The notes under the pieces: model-generated
Database searches by the model: none
What the model was told of the DNA's origin: nothing
What the model saw: only the letters and a program-made list of their open reading frames with translations
Source: Streptomyces albospinus
Lineage (GTDB): Bacteria; Actinomycetota; Actinomycetes; Streptomycetales; Streptomycetaceae
Direction of reading: 5' to 3'
DNA length: 64,000 nt
Assembly: GCF_014648695.1 (NCBI RefSeq)
Contig: NZ_BMRP01000004.1
Span: 38,553-102,552 of the forward strand
Program-made: the position numbers and the translations under genes
Shown here: positions 51,976 to 60,494 of the stretch, piece after piece
How positions within the stretch are numbered: position 1 is the first letter of the stretch
Layout of the letters: the number at the start of each line of letters is the position of its first letter

Positions 51976-54114
51976 CTATTGCGCCGCGGGGTGTGCCAGC
52001 GCCAGGTCGAAACTGTCCGTACCGCGGCCCTCGACGGCCAGCGTCGATGCCACGGGCGGGTAGCCGCTGGCGATGATCGAGTACTCGCCCGCGGTCAGGT
52101 CGGTGAAGGCGTAGGCGCCATCGGTGTCCGTGAGGGTGGTGCGCACCACGTTCCCCGCGGCGTCCACCAGCGTCAGCCGGGCGTCGGGCAGCGGACGGGC
52201 GCCCTCCCCGGCGCGTACGGTGCCCCGCACCTGCACACCGGCCGGTCCTGTGGCGCGGGGGAGTCTGACGCCGTAGGGGACCGGGGTGTCCGTTGCCGTG
52301 ACCGTGGCTGCCTGCGGCTGGTGGCCGTCGGCGGTCGCGATCAGGACGTACGGGCCGCTTGTCGGGGCGTGCAGCGCGTACCGGCCGTCGGGTTGGGAGG
52401 CCGTGCGGCCCACCTGCCGTCCGTCCGGAGAGATGAGGGTGAGAGCGGCACCGCCCAGCACCTCACCTGCGGCGTCCCGCACCAGGCCGTGGAACCCGGC
52501 ACCGGCCGGGACGGAATCGACCTGGACCGCATCGGCTTGGACGGCAGGCTCGGTAGCCGGATCAGCCACCGGACCGGCAACCGGACCGGCAACCGGATCA
52601 GCCACCGGATCGGCAACGACCGTCTCCGCTACCGGAGTTGACGAGGTGTCCGCGTCTGCCGTGCCTGCCTCGTCGACCCGGGGGCCGTGCTGTCCGCGCA
52701 GGCCGAGCAAGCTGATCACCGCGACGAGCGCGAAGGCGGCGGCGCCGATGCCGAAGGTGAGGGTGAATCCGGATTCGGCGGGCAGCGGCGGAACGCCCGC
52801 CGGCAGGTGCTCGATGGTCTTGGAGGCCAGGATCGTGGTGACGACGGCGCTGCCGATCGCGCTGCCGGTGGAGCGGGAGATCGAGTTGATGCCGTTGGCG
52901 ATGCCGCTCTGGTGGTGCGGGACGCTCGCCATGATGACGGCGGGCATGGCGGCGTAGCCGAAGCTGACGGCTGCGCCGGTCAGGAGGCCGGCTCCGATGA
53001 CCGAGGCGGTGTGGGCGTGGTCGAGGGCCAGCCAGCCGAAGCCGACGGCTCCGAATGCGGCAGCCATACCGAGCACGTACCGGGGGCCTTGGTGCCGGAC
53101 GAGCCGGCCGCCGATGGGTGAGGCGAGCAGGGAGACGATCGCGCCGGGCAGCAGGAACTCGACGGATGCGCGCAGGATGGAGGCGTTGAAGCCGAAGCCG
53201 GTGAGCGCCTTGGGCATCTGGGCGAGGTAGGAGACGCCGAGGAAGTTCGCGAACATGCCGAAGCCGACGAGGATGCCGGCGAGGTTGGCCATGAGGACCG
53301 GGCGGTGGACGAACATCCGCATGTCGACGAGGGGCTCGCGGACCTTGAGTTCGACCAGGACCCAGACGGCGATCATGACGACCGCGCCGGCGAAGGCGCC
53401 CAGCGTTCGGCCGGAGGACCAGCCCCACTCGTGGCCCTGGGAGATCGGCAGCAGGAGCAGCAGAAGGGCGATGCCGAGGGTCAGCGCGCCGAGGAAGTCG
53501 GTGCGTCCGCCGGTCTTGTGCCGGGTCGCCGGGACCAGGAAGACGACGGCGAGCAGGGCGAGGACCGCGAAGCCGGTCGCCATCCAGAAGGCGTTGCGGT
53601 AGTCGGCGTCGGCGCCGGAGGTGAGCAGGCCCGTGGCGACGAGCGCGAGCCCGCTGCCGAAGGCGAGGGTGCCGCTGACCAGTGCCATGGCGCCGGGCAG
53701 CTTCTGCGAGCGGACCTCTTCACGCAGGACGGAAAGGGCCAGCGGGAAGATCGCGGTGGCGGCGCCCTGGAGCACCCGGCCGAGGATCAGCAGCGGCAGC
53801 GAGCTGGCGAGCGCGGCGATGACGGAGCCCGCGACCATGACGACGAGCACGGCCACCAGGGTGGGCTTCTTGCCGTGCTGGTCGCCGAAGCGGCCGAGCA
53901 GCGGGGTGAAGACGGCGGCGGACAGCAGGGTGGCGGTGGTCACCCAGCTGACGTTGGCGGTCGAGGTGCCGAGGTCGCGCTGGATCAGGCCCAGGATCGG
54001 GACGGGCAGGGTCTGCATCATCGACACGACCATGGCGGCCAGGCTGAGGGCGAGGACGATGACCGTCTCGTTCCGTCGCCCGGCGGCGGGGGCTGATGCG
54101 GCGGCGTGGCTCAT
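51976..54114 (-). CDS. MFS multidrug transporter with C-terminal carboxypeptidase-regulatory-like domains
   Basis: A 712-residue protein. Residues 1-about 475 are a DHA2-type transporter with about 14 helices (GRFGDQHGKKPTLV motif A, LGRVLQGAATAIFPLALSVL, LLASPIGGRLVRHQGPRYVL). A Val/Ala/Pro/Asp linker with PVADPVAGPVAGPVADP repeats follows. Then come two beta-sandwich carboxypeptidase-regulatory-like domains (GFHGLVRDAAGEVLGGAALT...PDGRYALHAPTSGPYVL and VQVRGTVRAGEGARPLPDAR...TDGAYAFTDLTAGEYSI). The fusion is unusual for a pump. ATG at 54114; divergent from a MarR gene across an AT-rich operator region. Confidence 0.9.
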   Translation of the reverse strand: MSHAAASAPAAGRRNETVIVLALSLAAMVVSMMQTLPVPILGLIQRDLGTSTANVSWVTTATLLSAAVFTPLLGRFGDQHGKKPTLVAVLVVMVAGSVIAALASSLPLLILGRVLQGAATAIFPLALSVLREEVRSQKLPGAMALVSGTLAFGSGLALVATGLLTSGADADYRNAFWMATGFAVLALLAVVFLVPATRHKTGGRTDFLGALTLGIALLLLLLPISQGHEWGWSSGRTLGAFAGAVVMIAVWVLVELKVREPLVDMRMFVHRPVLMANLAGILVGFGMFANFLGVSYLAQMPKALTGFGFNASILRASVEFLLPGAIVSLLASPIGGRLVRHQGPRYVLGMAAAFGAVGFGWLALDHAHTASVIGAGLLTGAAVSFGYAAMPAVIMASVPHHQSGIANGINSISRSTGSAIGSAVVTTILASKTIEHLPAGVPPLPAESGFTLTFGIGAAAFALVAVISLLGLRGQHGPRVDEAGTADADTSSTPVAETVVADPVADPVAGPVAGPVADPATEPAVQADAVQVDSVPAGAGFHGLVRDAAGEVLGGAALTLISPDGRQVGRTASQPDGRYALHAPTSGPYVLIATADGHQPQAATVTATDTPVPYGVRLPRATGPAGVQVRGTVRAGEGARPLPDARLTLVDAAGNVVRTTLTDTDGAYAFTDLTAGEYSIIASGYPPVASTLAVEGRGTDSFDLALAHPAAQ

Positions 54115-54153
54115 GGCTTGCGGGACCTTCTCAATGCTTCAGATCATAGATGT

Positions 54154-54234
54154 TTAATGACATCAAGTACTTCGCAGACGGTAGACCGAGATAGTTAAAG
54201 TGGTCAAGTAAATAATTGATGACATGAAGCACCT
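54154..54234. promoter_or_regulatory. Two MarR-type operator repeats in the MFS/marR divergent promoter
   Basis: TTAATGACATCAAGTAC (54154-54170) and TTGATGACATGAAGCAC (54216-54232) are direct repeats, each built on a TTRATG-ACATSAA palindrome. TCAA-N8-TTGA (54204-54219) overlaps the second. The region is distinctly AT-rich. The second copy covers an ATG at 54224, arguing for the later start at 54251. Confidence 0.55.
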
Positions 54235-54250
54235 TGGGTACGCTCCAGCT

Positions 54251-54691
54251 ATGAGCGCCACCACCTCGCAGGCCCCCACCAAGCTCCAGCTGCTGGAACT
54301 GCTCGCTGCCATCGGCACCGCCCAATGGCGCGATTTCGCCGCCGCCGCAGCCCATCACGGCCTCACCGCCATGCAGGCCAAGGTCCTCGCCCAGCTCGAC
54401 GGCCCGCTGCCGATGCGCGGCCTCGCCGCCCTGCTGGTGTGCGAGGCGTCGAACGTCACGGGGATCGTGGACCGCCTGGAAGCCCGCGAGCTGGTCCGCC
54501 GCGAAGCCGACCCCGCGGACCGTCGGGTGAAGAACGTCGTCGCGACCGACGCGGGCCGCGAGATCATCCGCCGCGTGCGCGAGGAGATGCAGCAGACCCA
54601 CGGCGCCCTCGACACCCTGGACGAAGCCGAGAGCGCGACGCTCTACGCCCTGCTGCAACGCCTGCGACCGACGATGGAGAAGGACGCCTGA
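54251..54691 (+). CDS. MarR-family transcriptional regulator
   Basis: A 146-residue winged-helix protein: HGLTAMQAKVLAQLDGPLPM, LAALLVCEASNVTGIVDRLE (recognition helix) and RREADPADRRVKNVVATDAG (wing, with DPxDRR) are MarR signatures. Start 54251 is preferred over 54224 because of the operator overlap, though neither has a good ribosome site. Divergent from the MFS pump, which it most likely represses until a toxic compound binds. Confidence 0.9.
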   Translation: MSATTSQAPTKLQLLELLAAIGTAQWRDFAAAAAHHGLTAMQAKVLAQLDGPLPMRGLAALLVCEASNVTGIVDRLEARELVRREADPADRRVKNVVATDAGREIIRRVREEMQQTHGALDTLDEAESATLYALLQRLRPTMEKDA

Positions 54692-54749
54692 CGCCGCCGC
54701 GGCCTGGGCGCAACACGCCGACGCCGAGCCTCTCGCGGCGGCAGGTCAG

Positions 54750-55055
54750 GGACGGCGACGACCGCGCCCTGTCGGCCGCCCTCCGCTCCCTGGAGCTGAT
54801 CCTTTTGGCGGACCGCTCCTCCCCGCCGCCCAGAGATCGATCATCCTGAGCCGGTCGTCGAGCAGTCCGAACCCCGTCGGGGCCGTGTCGATCACGGTGA
54901 TCCGTCCGCGCTCCACGGATACACGGCCGGCCAGGACCAGATCGAGGACGATCCCGCCCGCCGCCGCCCACTGGCATGCCTGCCGCTCCCGCACCGCGCC
55001 GGACTCATCGTCCAGCGACAGCAGCATGATCTCCTAGGCGAGTGTCACAGTCACG
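54750..55055 (-). pseudogene. GPP34-family protein fragment
   Basis: On the minus strand the frame reads VTLA, then a TAG stop (55034-55036), then EIMLLSLDDESGAVRERQAC and LVLAGRVSVERGRITVIDTA up to LLDDRLRMIDL, after which similarity ends near 54830. The intact homologue at 59326-59988 has VTLAEEIMLLSLDEESG, so the TAG replaces a GAG codon. A nonsense mutation plus 3' truncation. Confidence 0.75.
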
Positions 55056-55169
55056 TCGGTCCCCCCCCCGTCACTCGACTCCTCTGCTGAGACGCGTGGG
55101 ACCGGGAATCAGCTCCCCCAGCCATCGACGCCGGTCGGCTCCGGAGCGGTCGATCATCGGCCTGTAACT

Positions 55170-55640
55170 CGTAGGCGGTGAGTATGAGTTCACGCATCCG
55201 TCGATCGCGTTGCCGCCGGGTCGCGGCGCCCGCGCCGTGTACGGACTCGGTCTCGGCGAGCTCCAGGTCGAGGCCCGCGGCTTCGCACAGATCCATGTGC
55301 AGGGACGGTGGGAAGCGGGTGTCCAGCAGCACTCTGGCGAGCCGTCTCAGCAGTGACGGCTCCTTTGCGAGCGCGGCCCTTAGACCGGGCGCGCGGCGCC
55401 AGGTGGCTCCGCTGGAACGAAGGAGCCCGACTCTACTTCCGGGGCTTCCCGGTCCCTGGTCGGTTCTGACCTCCCACACGCCATCGCTGACAAGGTGATG
55501 GAAGGGGTATGCGGGGGGCGTCGGGTGCGATGGCCCGTACTCGGTCAGCAACCGCTTGAGCTCACCTTCGACCTCGCCATAGCGCAACTCGTGTCGACAT
55601 CCGGCTGATAGGTACCGAGTGCGTACAGCAGGAGCAGCGG
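55170..55640 (-). pseudogene. HNH-type restriction endonuclease fragment (copy 2)
   Basis: The minus frame reads LRYGEVEGELKRLLTEYGPS, YPFHHLVSDGVWEVRTD, LLRRLARVLLDTRFPPSLHM, DLCEAAGLDLELAETESVHG and RRQRDRRMRELILTAYE, then stops resembling the family. This is the middle of a modification-dependent HNH endonuclease; both the N-terminus and the HNH nuclease are missing. It breaks at the same codon as copy 1 (TAYE). Confidence 0.65.
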
Positions 55641-55742
55641 CTTGTGCGGAGCCCGGACGCCGTTGTTCGTCCACCGCGTCGGCTATGCCACTCGATCAAG
55701 CCAATCCATAAACTGCGCGGAGCCGCACGTATCCTCCGAGCC

Positions 55743-56129
55743 GTGACACCGGTATATGTGCTGGACGGCAGGCAGATCAGAACGCTGGAAGACTTCTGGC
55801 GAGTCATCGGCGAAGCGATCAACGGTCCCGGGGGCTACTTCGGTCGGAACCTCGACGCCTTCGCCGACTGTCTCAGCGGTGGCTTCGGGACGCCCGACGA
55901 CGAGGACTATGTGGTTGAGTGGCGCGACCACCAGGTGTCTCGCGATCATCTCGGCTATTCGGAGACAGCTCGCCAGTTGGAGATCCGGTTGTCGCGCTGT
56001 CACCCCACGAACCGTCCCTCTGTCAGCGCCGACCTTGCCGCGGCGAGAGAAGAGTGCGGAACCACTGTGTTTGATTGGCTGGTCGAGATCTTCGACGATC
56101 GCGCTCCTGGCGTCCTGCGACTCCGGTGA
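55743..56129 (+). CDS. Barstar-family ribonuclease inhibitor
   Basis: A 128-residue barstar-like protein. VYVLDGRQIRTLEDFWRVIG and GYFGRNLDAFADCLSGGFG contain the hallmark glycine-tyrosine-phenylalanine-glycine/NLDAFxDCL motif of the barnase-binding helix; the C-terminus reads TTVFDWLVEIFDDRAPG. GTG start at 55743 (ribosome site weak). No barnase-like nuclease gene adjoins, so it could be an orphan immunity protein kept among broken neighbours. Confidence 0.85.
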   Translation: MTPVYVLDGRQIRTLEDFWRVIGEAINGPGGYFGRNLDAFADCLSGGFGTPDDEDYVVEWRDHQVSRDHLGYSETARQLEIRLSRCHPTNRPSVSADLAAAREECGTTVFDWLVEIFDDRAPGVLRLR

Positions 56130-56294
56130 CGGGTCATGGGGACGCCTTGTTCAGCACGCGAAGGAGGTGGATGCGGAGGTGCTCGACCTCGACGTCGTGG
56201 CCGCGTTTGCGAAGTGCTCGGAAACGCCCGTCGACTGTGATGCCCCCAGGCAGCCTCTGAGGGGGGAGGGATCGCGGCCGGGTAGGTTCTGGCC

Positions 56295-56773
56295 ATGGTT
56301 GATGACTCGCGGAGGGATCGGATCGGCAGCGCTCTGCGAGGCGAAAACCCCGCCGTTCTGCGGCGCTTGAACGCGGGGTTCGCAGTGATCGGCGATGTGC
56401 GTTTCTACCGGGCTACTCGGTGCTCCTGGTGGACGATCCCAAGGTGGAGAGACTGTCGGACTTGCCCAGGGACAAGCGGCTGGCCTTTCTGTCCGACATG
56501 GACCTGCTCGGAGAAGCAGTCGAGCGAGCATCCCGTCGCATGGATGCGGCTTTCCGAAGGGTCAATCTGGAGATCCTGGGCAACACCGACGGGTTCTTGC
56601 ATGCGCACGTATGACCACGGTTCGAGTGGGAGCCGACCGACTTGGTAGGTGTGCCGGTGTGGCTCTATCCCCGCGACAGGTGGACCGACGAGCAGTTCGC
56701 ACTCGGTCCGCAGCACGACTCGCTGCGCAAGGCGATCGGGGACGAGCTGGACCGTCTGCGCTCGGCGAACTGA
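56295..56773 (+). pseudogene. HIT-like (diadenosine-polyphosphate hydrolase-like) gene with a frameshift and a nonsense codon
   Basis: The frame from ATG 56295 reads RIGSALRGENPAVLRRLNAG, FAVIGDV, then shifts near 56400. The continuation FLPGYSVLLVDDPKVERLSD and NTDGFLHAHV ends at TGA 56612-56614, after which the same frame reads PRFEWEPTDLVGVPVWLYPR and RWTDEQFALGPQHDSLRKA to a proper stop at 56773. A missing A (CAG to CG) explains the shift, and TGA stands where HAHVWPR needs TGG. So about 160 residues of a once-intact HIT protein can be reconstructed. Stretches 56130-56294 and 56774-57056 show no gene. Confidence 0.8.
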
Positions 56774-57056
56774 CGGCACGCAGGCCGTGAGGCGGCCGTC
56801 TTCAGACGCGGGGGGAGGTGGACGTGCATGTGCTTCATCACGGCGTCACGTCCCAGCTGTCGGACTCGGTGACCAGCGGTTTCCGCGAGGGCGCAGGCCC
56901 TGTGGCGACCGCCGGCGCATCTGCATCAGCCTGATGGGCATGCGAGCCTGACTGATTGGCCTGGCAGGTACGCTGCCCGTTCCTGCGGGGCGAGGTCACG
57001 GTTGACCGCCTGACAGATCTTGTGGATGGCAGCGGCAGGCATGGGGAGAATGACAT

Positions 57057-57962
57057 CTAGGAGCACCAGAAGAGGAAGCAGGTCTGCGACCGTGTGGGGC
57101 GTGGTGCGGGCGTCGGGTTCGGCCCCGTATTCGTGGGTGATGGCTTTGGCCGGGGTGGCTCCTTGGCAGTGGGCCGGGTGGCGACGGGCGGGGCCTTGGT
57201 CGCGGATATGGGAACCGCCGAGTGGGAGAGGGCGGCGTCTGTTGCCGATGCCGACGGCTTCGCGGCGTGCGACGGACGAGTCGACTCTCCCGCGGTCTGG
57301 CTTGGTGAGGGCTGCGCGGCGACGGACGGGTCGGCGGGCGTGGCCGACGCCTGCGACTCCGTGTCCCTGTCGTGCGTGGGACCGGTGGGCAGCAGTTCCC
57401 CCGACAGGCCTGTCGCGACGACGCCGACCAGTACGATCCCACCCGCGACGCTGAGGGCCAGCTTGGTCGTGCCGCCCTTGTGGCGTCGCGCCCGGCGTGG
57501 GCCCTTGCCGCGGCGGCGCGTTGCAGACGTTCGGTGGGAGGCGTACGCCTCGTTGCCGTCACCAGGACCGGCAGCCGCAGGCGCGTCAAAGCCGGTGGCC
57601 ATGTCGGGGTCGAGGTCTCCATCGGCCGGGCCGGGTCCGTTGGGCTCGCCGCCCTGTTCGGGAAGGGGGCCTGTCCCGTAAGGCGCGAGGGGTTCGTACG
57701 CCTGGGTCTGCTCGTACGCCTGGGTCTGCTCGTAAACCGGAGTCTGTTCGTACGCGTGCGTGGCCCCGGGGCCCCCGTCGTACCCGTGCGTTCCCGTGTG
57801 CTCGTAGACCGGCGGCTCGGGCATCGGCGGGACGCCGTTCCGGTAGAGAGGGTGCGGGAGTGGTGGGGGGTAACCGGTGGTTGCACGAACGTGTGCATGG
57901 GCACACCTCGGGCACACCTCCGCTCCGCCGAGATAGCTCCCGCATCCAACGCAGTAGTCCAT
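57057..57962 (-). CDS. SCO2400-like single-pass membrane protein with N-terminal zinc ribbon
   Basis: A 301-residue protein. It begins MDYCVGCGSYLGGAEVCPRC, a CxxC...CxxC zinc ribbon. A tandem YEQTQA-type segment (about 75-95) follows, then a basic stretch (RRRGKGPRRARRHKGG), one membrane helix (LALSVAGGIVLVGVVATGL), a long Ser/Thr/Pro-rich outer region, and the terminal CFLFWCS. This start, layout and Cys-aromatic-Cys tail match the Streptomyces SCO2400 family of unknown function. ATG at 57962. Confidence 0.85.
   Translation of the reverse strand: MDYCVGCGSYLGGAEVCPRCAHAHVRATTGYPPPLPHPLYRNGVPPMPEPPVYEHTGTHGYDGGPGATHAYEQTPVYEQTQAYEQTQAYEPLAPYGTGPLPEQGGEPNGPGPADGDLDPDMATGFDAPAAAGPGDGNEAYASHRTSATRRRGKGPRRARRHKGGTTKLALSVAGGIVLVGVVATGLSGELLPTGPTHDRDTESQASATPADPSVAAQPSPSQTAGESTRPSHAAKPSASATDAALSHSAVPISATKAPPVATRPTAKEPPRPKPSPTNTGPNPTPAPRPTRSQTCFLFWCS
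57706..57752. repeat. 18-bp tandem repeat within the SCO2400-like gene
   Basis: TACGCCTGGGTCTGCTCG is repeated directly (57714-57731 overlapping onward), with a diverged third unit, encoding the YEQTQA/YEQTPV hexapeptide repeats. In-frame (18 bp), so copy changes only lengthen the protein. Confidence 0.7.
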
Positions 57963-58474
57963 GCGGTTGTCCGTTTCCTCTGGCGTCGCCGCCCCCGCCC
58001 CGCTAGATGGCGGCACCCTACTGACGCGGCGATGCCCGGCCCACCCTGCCCCCTCGCCAGGTCCGAGCTATACCGATGTACCCCCGGTGTGGCACTACGC
58101 CCTGGCGACCCCCGGCTTGCCCGGTTGGTCGGCTGGGAGCGCGTCCCTTCGTGGCGGCGGGCCGGTCGATCAAAGAGGGGACGCCGACCGGTCTCAGGCG
58201 GACCGTCTGAGCGCGATATTCCGCCAGGGGCTACCGGGGTCCGTCGGGAGGATCCGGTGGGGGACAGTGCGGATCCGTAGGCGTGGCCGAAGGACGCCTC
58301 GTCGAAGCGCAGTACACGGCCCAGGACGTAGCGAGCGGAGTACTCCTCCTAGGAGCGGTACCGTTCCCGGCGCAACTCACCGGCGCGGATCACGGCCTGG
58401 GGCGCCTCGGTCGCCTCGGTCGCCTCGGGCTCCTCGGTGAAGCGGGCGCGCCCAGGTGCCCCAGCGTGCGAAGT
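57963..58474. other. Gene-free stretch
   Basis: I find no supported coding frame, RNA or mobile element. A frame from about 58280 (VAEGRLVEAQYTAQDVASGV) looks weakly coding but dissolves into GGTCGCCTC repeats near 58407-58436. Confidence 0.4.
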
Positions 58475-58815
58475 TCACGGCACGGCCGTAGTCATAGCCG
58501 AGGGGTGATGCCCGCGCACGGTGACGTCCATGGCCGGCGCGGCACCGTACAACCGACAGCCGGCATGGTGCGGTTGCGGAGCCTGCGGAAATGGTGCGGG
58601 GTGGCCCTGGACCCAGGCGGGCGCGGGATGCTGATACTGACCCCAGGCGGCAGGAGACCGGGGTTGCGCTTGCCCCCCCAGGCAGGGGGCTGGGGTTGCG
58701 CCTGCCCCCAGGCGCCGGGCTGGACGGGCTGCGGGTGCGGCGGCTGGTACGGCTGGCCGGGCTGCGGCTGAGGAGCGTGGAACGGCGCAGGCTGTGGTTG
58801 CGGCGGAGTCGCCAC
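58475..58815 (-). pseudogene. Frameshifted Pro/Gln-rich protein remnant
   Basis: From GTG 58815 the frame reads ATPPQPQPAPFHAPQPQPGQ to QPQPPAWGG. It then needs a shift in a run of seven C residues near 58674-58680 to continue QAQPRSPAAWGQYQHP and CRLYGAAPAMDVTVRGHH. The last segment resembles a Streptomyces family with CRxCGxxPAVDxTVRGHQ before membrane helices; here a Cys is Tyr and the membrane part is missing. Broken copy. Confidence 0.55.
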
Positions 58816-59325
58816 GATTTTCCCCCGTGTGTGAATCAACGCCAACAGAAAGTGCGTGCTTGCCGTCGGACGGAAGGCACGCTGGCCTTGTCTGCCACAG
58901 GGGGGAGGTACCGGGAAAAGTCACGGCGCCGCCGTTGGGCCGGTGGGCGGCGCCGACACTGTTCTCTCGCACCCAATCGAGAGCCGCGCTCTGGCTCGGC
59001 GGGATAAGCGGCCCATTTATGGGGGCCGTTGGGCCGTTGTCGTCCTGGATCCGGCAGACGGAGTCCTGGTCTCCGCACCGCTCACCGCCGACCAGAACAA
59101 GGCCGGTCTCTCCCTCGTCCTGCCGGCCGAGCGTCCCACCACAGAGCCGGACCCGATACTCCGTCGGTTGCCGCCGCCGCCATCTCCCCGGCACGTAGCA
59201 CGGCGAGCCACTGCCGGACCACAACACGGGCGGTTCAGCGGAAGCCGCGCCTTGGGAACCCCTTGGTGACTCCAGACGTCTGCCCAGCTGAATCGAATGA
59301 CCAACGAGACATGTCGGGGGATCGG

Positions 59326-59988
59326 ATGGCCGTCACGCTGGCCGAGGAAATCATGCTGCTCTCTCTGGACGAGGAGTCCGGGGTGCCGGAGCAGCGGCAT
59401 ATGGTGAGGTGGGCTGTTGCTGGTGGGATCCTGCTGGAACTGGTTCTCGCCGAGAGGGCATCCGTCGAGGGCAAGTACCTCAAACTGACGGACACGACGC
59501 CGACCGGTGAGCCATTGCTCGATGGCCGGCTGGCACTGCTCGAAGGCTGGCTGGGCGGCCGTGAAAAGCGGCGCGTGAAGGAGTGGCTGACCAAGGACCG
59601 GGCCAAGGCCATCAAAGCGGCTGTGGAAAGCCTCTGCGCACGGGGCGTGGTCATCGAGCAGCAGCGCAAGACCCTCGGCCTGTTCCCGACCCTCCGCTAC
59701 CCCGAGGCCGACAGCGCGCCCGAGACAGAGCTGCGGCAGCGACTCCAAGCCGTCGTCCTGAACGGCGCCGCCCCGGACGAGCGCACGGCGGGCCTCATCG
59801 CCCTCATCCACGCCGCCAAGCTGCACCGCCTGGCATTCCCCAACGTCCCGCGTAAGCAGGTGGCCGACCGGATCGCAGAGGTCGCGGCCGGCAAGTGGGC
59901 AGGCGAGAGCGTTCGTAGCGCGATCCGCGACATGCAAGCGGCCGTAGCGGCGATTGCCGTTGCTACCAGTGCCACGGCCGGAAGCTAG
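59326..59988 (+). CDS. GPP34-family (Golgi phosphoprotein 3-like) protein
   Basis: A 220-residue helical protein. MAVTLAEEIMLLSLDEESGV, GGILLELVLAERASVEGKYL, TGEPLLDGRLALLEG and KRRVKEWLTKDRAKAIKAAV follow the GPP34 pattern, a family binding phosphoinositides in eukaryotes and of unclear role in actinobacteria. ATG 59326 is preferred over 59311 because of the GGGGGATCGG site. A broken copy lies at about 54750-55055. No partner gene is evident. Confidence 0.9.
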   Translation: MAVTLAEEIMLLSLDEESGVPEQRHMVRWAVAGGILLELVLAERASVEGKYLKLTDTTPTGEPLLDGRLALLEGWLGGREKRRVKEWLTKDRAKAIKAAVESLCARGVVIEQQRKTLGLFPTLRYPEADSAPETELRQRLQAVVLNGAAPDERTAGLIALIHAAKLHRLAFPNVPRKQVADRIAEVAAGKWAGESVRSAIRDMQAAVAAIAVATSATAGS

Positions 59989-60145
59989 GCCCGTCACGCG
60001 ACTCACCGGACAGCCGCTGGACGTCCACAGAGCAGATTCGGACAGAGCTGGCGGCTGCCTGGCCGGCGCGTAGTGCCGCCCGCCTCAACCCGCTGGAGTC
60101 CATCAGCGCGCGGTAACACTCTTCTCCACCCACCCAACACCCCCG

Positions 60146-60188
60146 GCGCCGGGCCCACGCTCCTCAACTGAAGGCGGGGGCCCGGGCG
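60146..60188 (+). terminator. GC-rich hairpin downstream of the GPP34 gene
   Basis: GCGCCGGGCCC (about 60146-60156) pairs with GGGCCCGGGCG (60178-60188), followed by TTATGGG. It is 160 bp past the stop at 59988; the rest of 59989-60494 has no gene but holds the tandem repeat below. Confidence 0.5.
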
Positions 60189-60320
60189 TTATGGGTCCGC
60201 ATGGAGCCGGATGGCGTTGCGTTGCCTCTCCACCGCATCCCTTGACACCGGATGCCCTGTCATGGACATTTCCTTAGACCCTGGTTGGTCCAGACCGGAG
60301 CAGGCCGGCACGGACACGCT

Positions 60321-60380
60321 CAGGCAAGTGCAGGCAAGTACAGGCAAGTACAGGCAAGTACAGGCAAGTACAGGTAAATA
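60321..60380. repeat. 10-bp tandem repeat CAGGCAAGTA, six copies
   Basis: Six head-to-tail decamers, the first CAGGCAAGTG, four perfect CAGGCAAGTA and the last CAGGTAAATA. Diverged relatives (ACAGGCACGCTCA, CCAAGTACAAG) follow to 60450. It lies 115-175 bp upstream of the secreted-protein gene, outside any reading frame. Confidence 0.9.
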
Positions 60381-60494
60381 CGAGCACGCTCACGTCGTGC
60401 GCTGGCATGTACAGGCACGCTCAGATCGGCGCAGCCAAGTACAAGCGCACTCGGACCAGCTCAGGGAACCCCCCACACGCCCTGGAGGTCAACC

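Noticed and set aside
53305..54096. Plus-strand frame antisense to the MFS transporter
   Set aside because: Asp/Gly/Glu-rich mirror of hydrophobic codons; no domain, and the minus-strand protein is clear.
60321..60380. CRISPR array
   Set aside because: Repeats are 10 bp, contiguous, without spacers, and no cas genes are present; the same applies to 50431-50493.
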